The translations under genes and the position numbers were made by a program. From an uncultured Lysobacteraceae bacterium (GTDB taxonomy: Bacteria > Pseudomonadota > Gammaproteobacteria > Xanthomonadales > Xanthomonadaceae), in contig CALCNV010000121.1 in NCBI GenBank assembly GCA_937897645.1, forward strand, positions 1 to 7,074: 7,074 bases of DNA, written 5' to 3'. This document shows, in pieces, positions 6,643 through 7,074 of the stretch; the first letter of the stretch is position 1, and every line of letters starts with the position of its first letter. Under the pieces are notes generated by a model. That model searched no databases. It was not told the origin of the DNA and worked only from the letters and a program-made list of their open reading frames with translations.

Positions 6643-7074
6643 CTAGTGCACGTCCACCTCGACACGGCGGGCTTCTTCCGCACCGCCTGCACCCGTGGTC
6701 ACCACCGGCTTGGCCAGGTCGATGCGGTCCGCCGCCACGCCATTGGCCACCAGCCACTGCTGTACCGCCAGCGCGCGCTGCTTGGCCAGTTCCTGGTTGC
6801 TGGCCAGGTCGCCGCTGTTGTCGTGGTAGCCGGAGACGCTGGCCTTGCTGTCCGGGTCGGCGCTCAAATCGCCGAGTACCGCCGCCAGCTGGGTGCTGGC
6901 ATCGGACGGCAGCACCACCGAACCGAGGTCGAAATAGAGCTTCGCGTTGACCTTCACCGTGGCCTGCGTGGTCGCCGAATGGGCCACGGCGGCCTGCGGC
7001 TCGCTGCCCAGCCAGCCGGTGACCGGCAGCACCGGCACCAGCAGCAGGGCGACGATGTTGATGATCTTGATCAG
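6643..7074 (-). CDS. OmpA-like peptidoglycan-binding protein with N-terminal membrane segment (start beyond or at window edge)
   Basis: The frame is open to the right edge; 143 residues are visible. The first 20 or so, LIKIINIVALLLVPVLPVTG, are hydrophobic and look like a membrane anchor or signal segment, so the true start is probably just outside the window. An internal GTG at 7038 lies inside this segment and is an unlikely start. After a short linker comes an OmpA C-terminal domain of about 105 residues: KLYFDLGSVVL (first strand), GYHDNSGD (codons 6808-6831), NQELAKQRALAV, then GVAADRI. The Asp of GYHDNSG and the Arg of AKQRA correspond to the residues that hold the diaminopimelate side chain in known OmpA-like domains. 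The motif has His in place of the usual Thr before Asp. It likely sits in the periplasm bound to the cell wall and tethered to a membrane. It is not a beta-barrel porin in the visible part. Confidence 0.9.
   Translation of the reverse strand: MIKIINIVALLLVPVLPVTGWLGSEPQAAVAHSATTQATVKVNAKLYFDLGSVVLPSDASTQLAAVLGDLSADPDSKASVSGYHDNSGDLASNQELAKQRALAVQQWLVANGVAADRIDLAKPVVTTGAGGAEEARRVEVDVH

Noticed and set aside
6192..6950. 252-codon + frame over the ppa to OmpA-like region
   Set aside because: It runs antisense to ppa and the OmpA-like gene; the unique middle part shows no domain, and it crosses a strong - strand terminator.

Overview
The window is GC-rich, densely coded proteobacterial chromosome. 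The ThiC and inorganic pyrophosphatase (Ppa) sequences look like those of the Xanthomonadaceae/Lysobacteraceae (Stenotrophomonas, Pseudoxanthomonas, Lysobacter and relatives). That placement rests on remembered family resemblance, not on a search. I see no tRNA, rRNA, CRISPR array, insertion sequence or phage gene.

Layout, left to right. (1) The 3' two thirds of thiC (+), cut by the left edge and carrying the C-terminal CX2CX4C [4Fe-4S] motif. (2) A probable envelope cluster on +: a DUF4136-type lipoprotein (1316-1918), a 53-residue membrane protein whose ATG overlaps the lipoprotein stop (1915-2076), and a six-helix ion-channel-like membrane protein (2090-2773) with a non-canonical selectivity-filter motif. 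(3) A two-gene + unit. The first gene (2855-4771) fuses an aspartyl/asparaginyl beta-hydroxylase-type (AspH/LpxO superfamily) 2-oxoglutarate/Fe(II) dioxygenase to a PAPS-dependent sulfotransferase through a Pro/Ala-rich linker. The second (4778-5752), six bases later, is a stand-alone paralogue of the hydroxylase half. (4) A hairpin terminator built on a perfect 24-base palindrome (5758-5781). (5) Convergent ppa on - (5792-6340). (6) An approximately 300-base intergenic stretch with a likely ppa promoter, a G9 tract, short palindromes and a strong terminator for the next gene. (7) A membrane-anchored OmpA-like peptidoglycan-binding protein on -, running off the right edge.

The most interesting part is the hydroxylase-sulfotransferase fusion next to its hydroxylase paralogue. 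One polypeptide could install a hydroxyl group and then sulfate it, with the paralogue acting on a second site or substrate. The substrate cannot be read from the sequence; lipid, peptide and small-molecule acceptors are all possible. Both copies keep the predicted iron and 2-oxoglutarate ligands but differ beside the metal site. The housekeeping genes at either side (thiC, ppa) suggest an ordinary chromosomal location rather than a mobile island.
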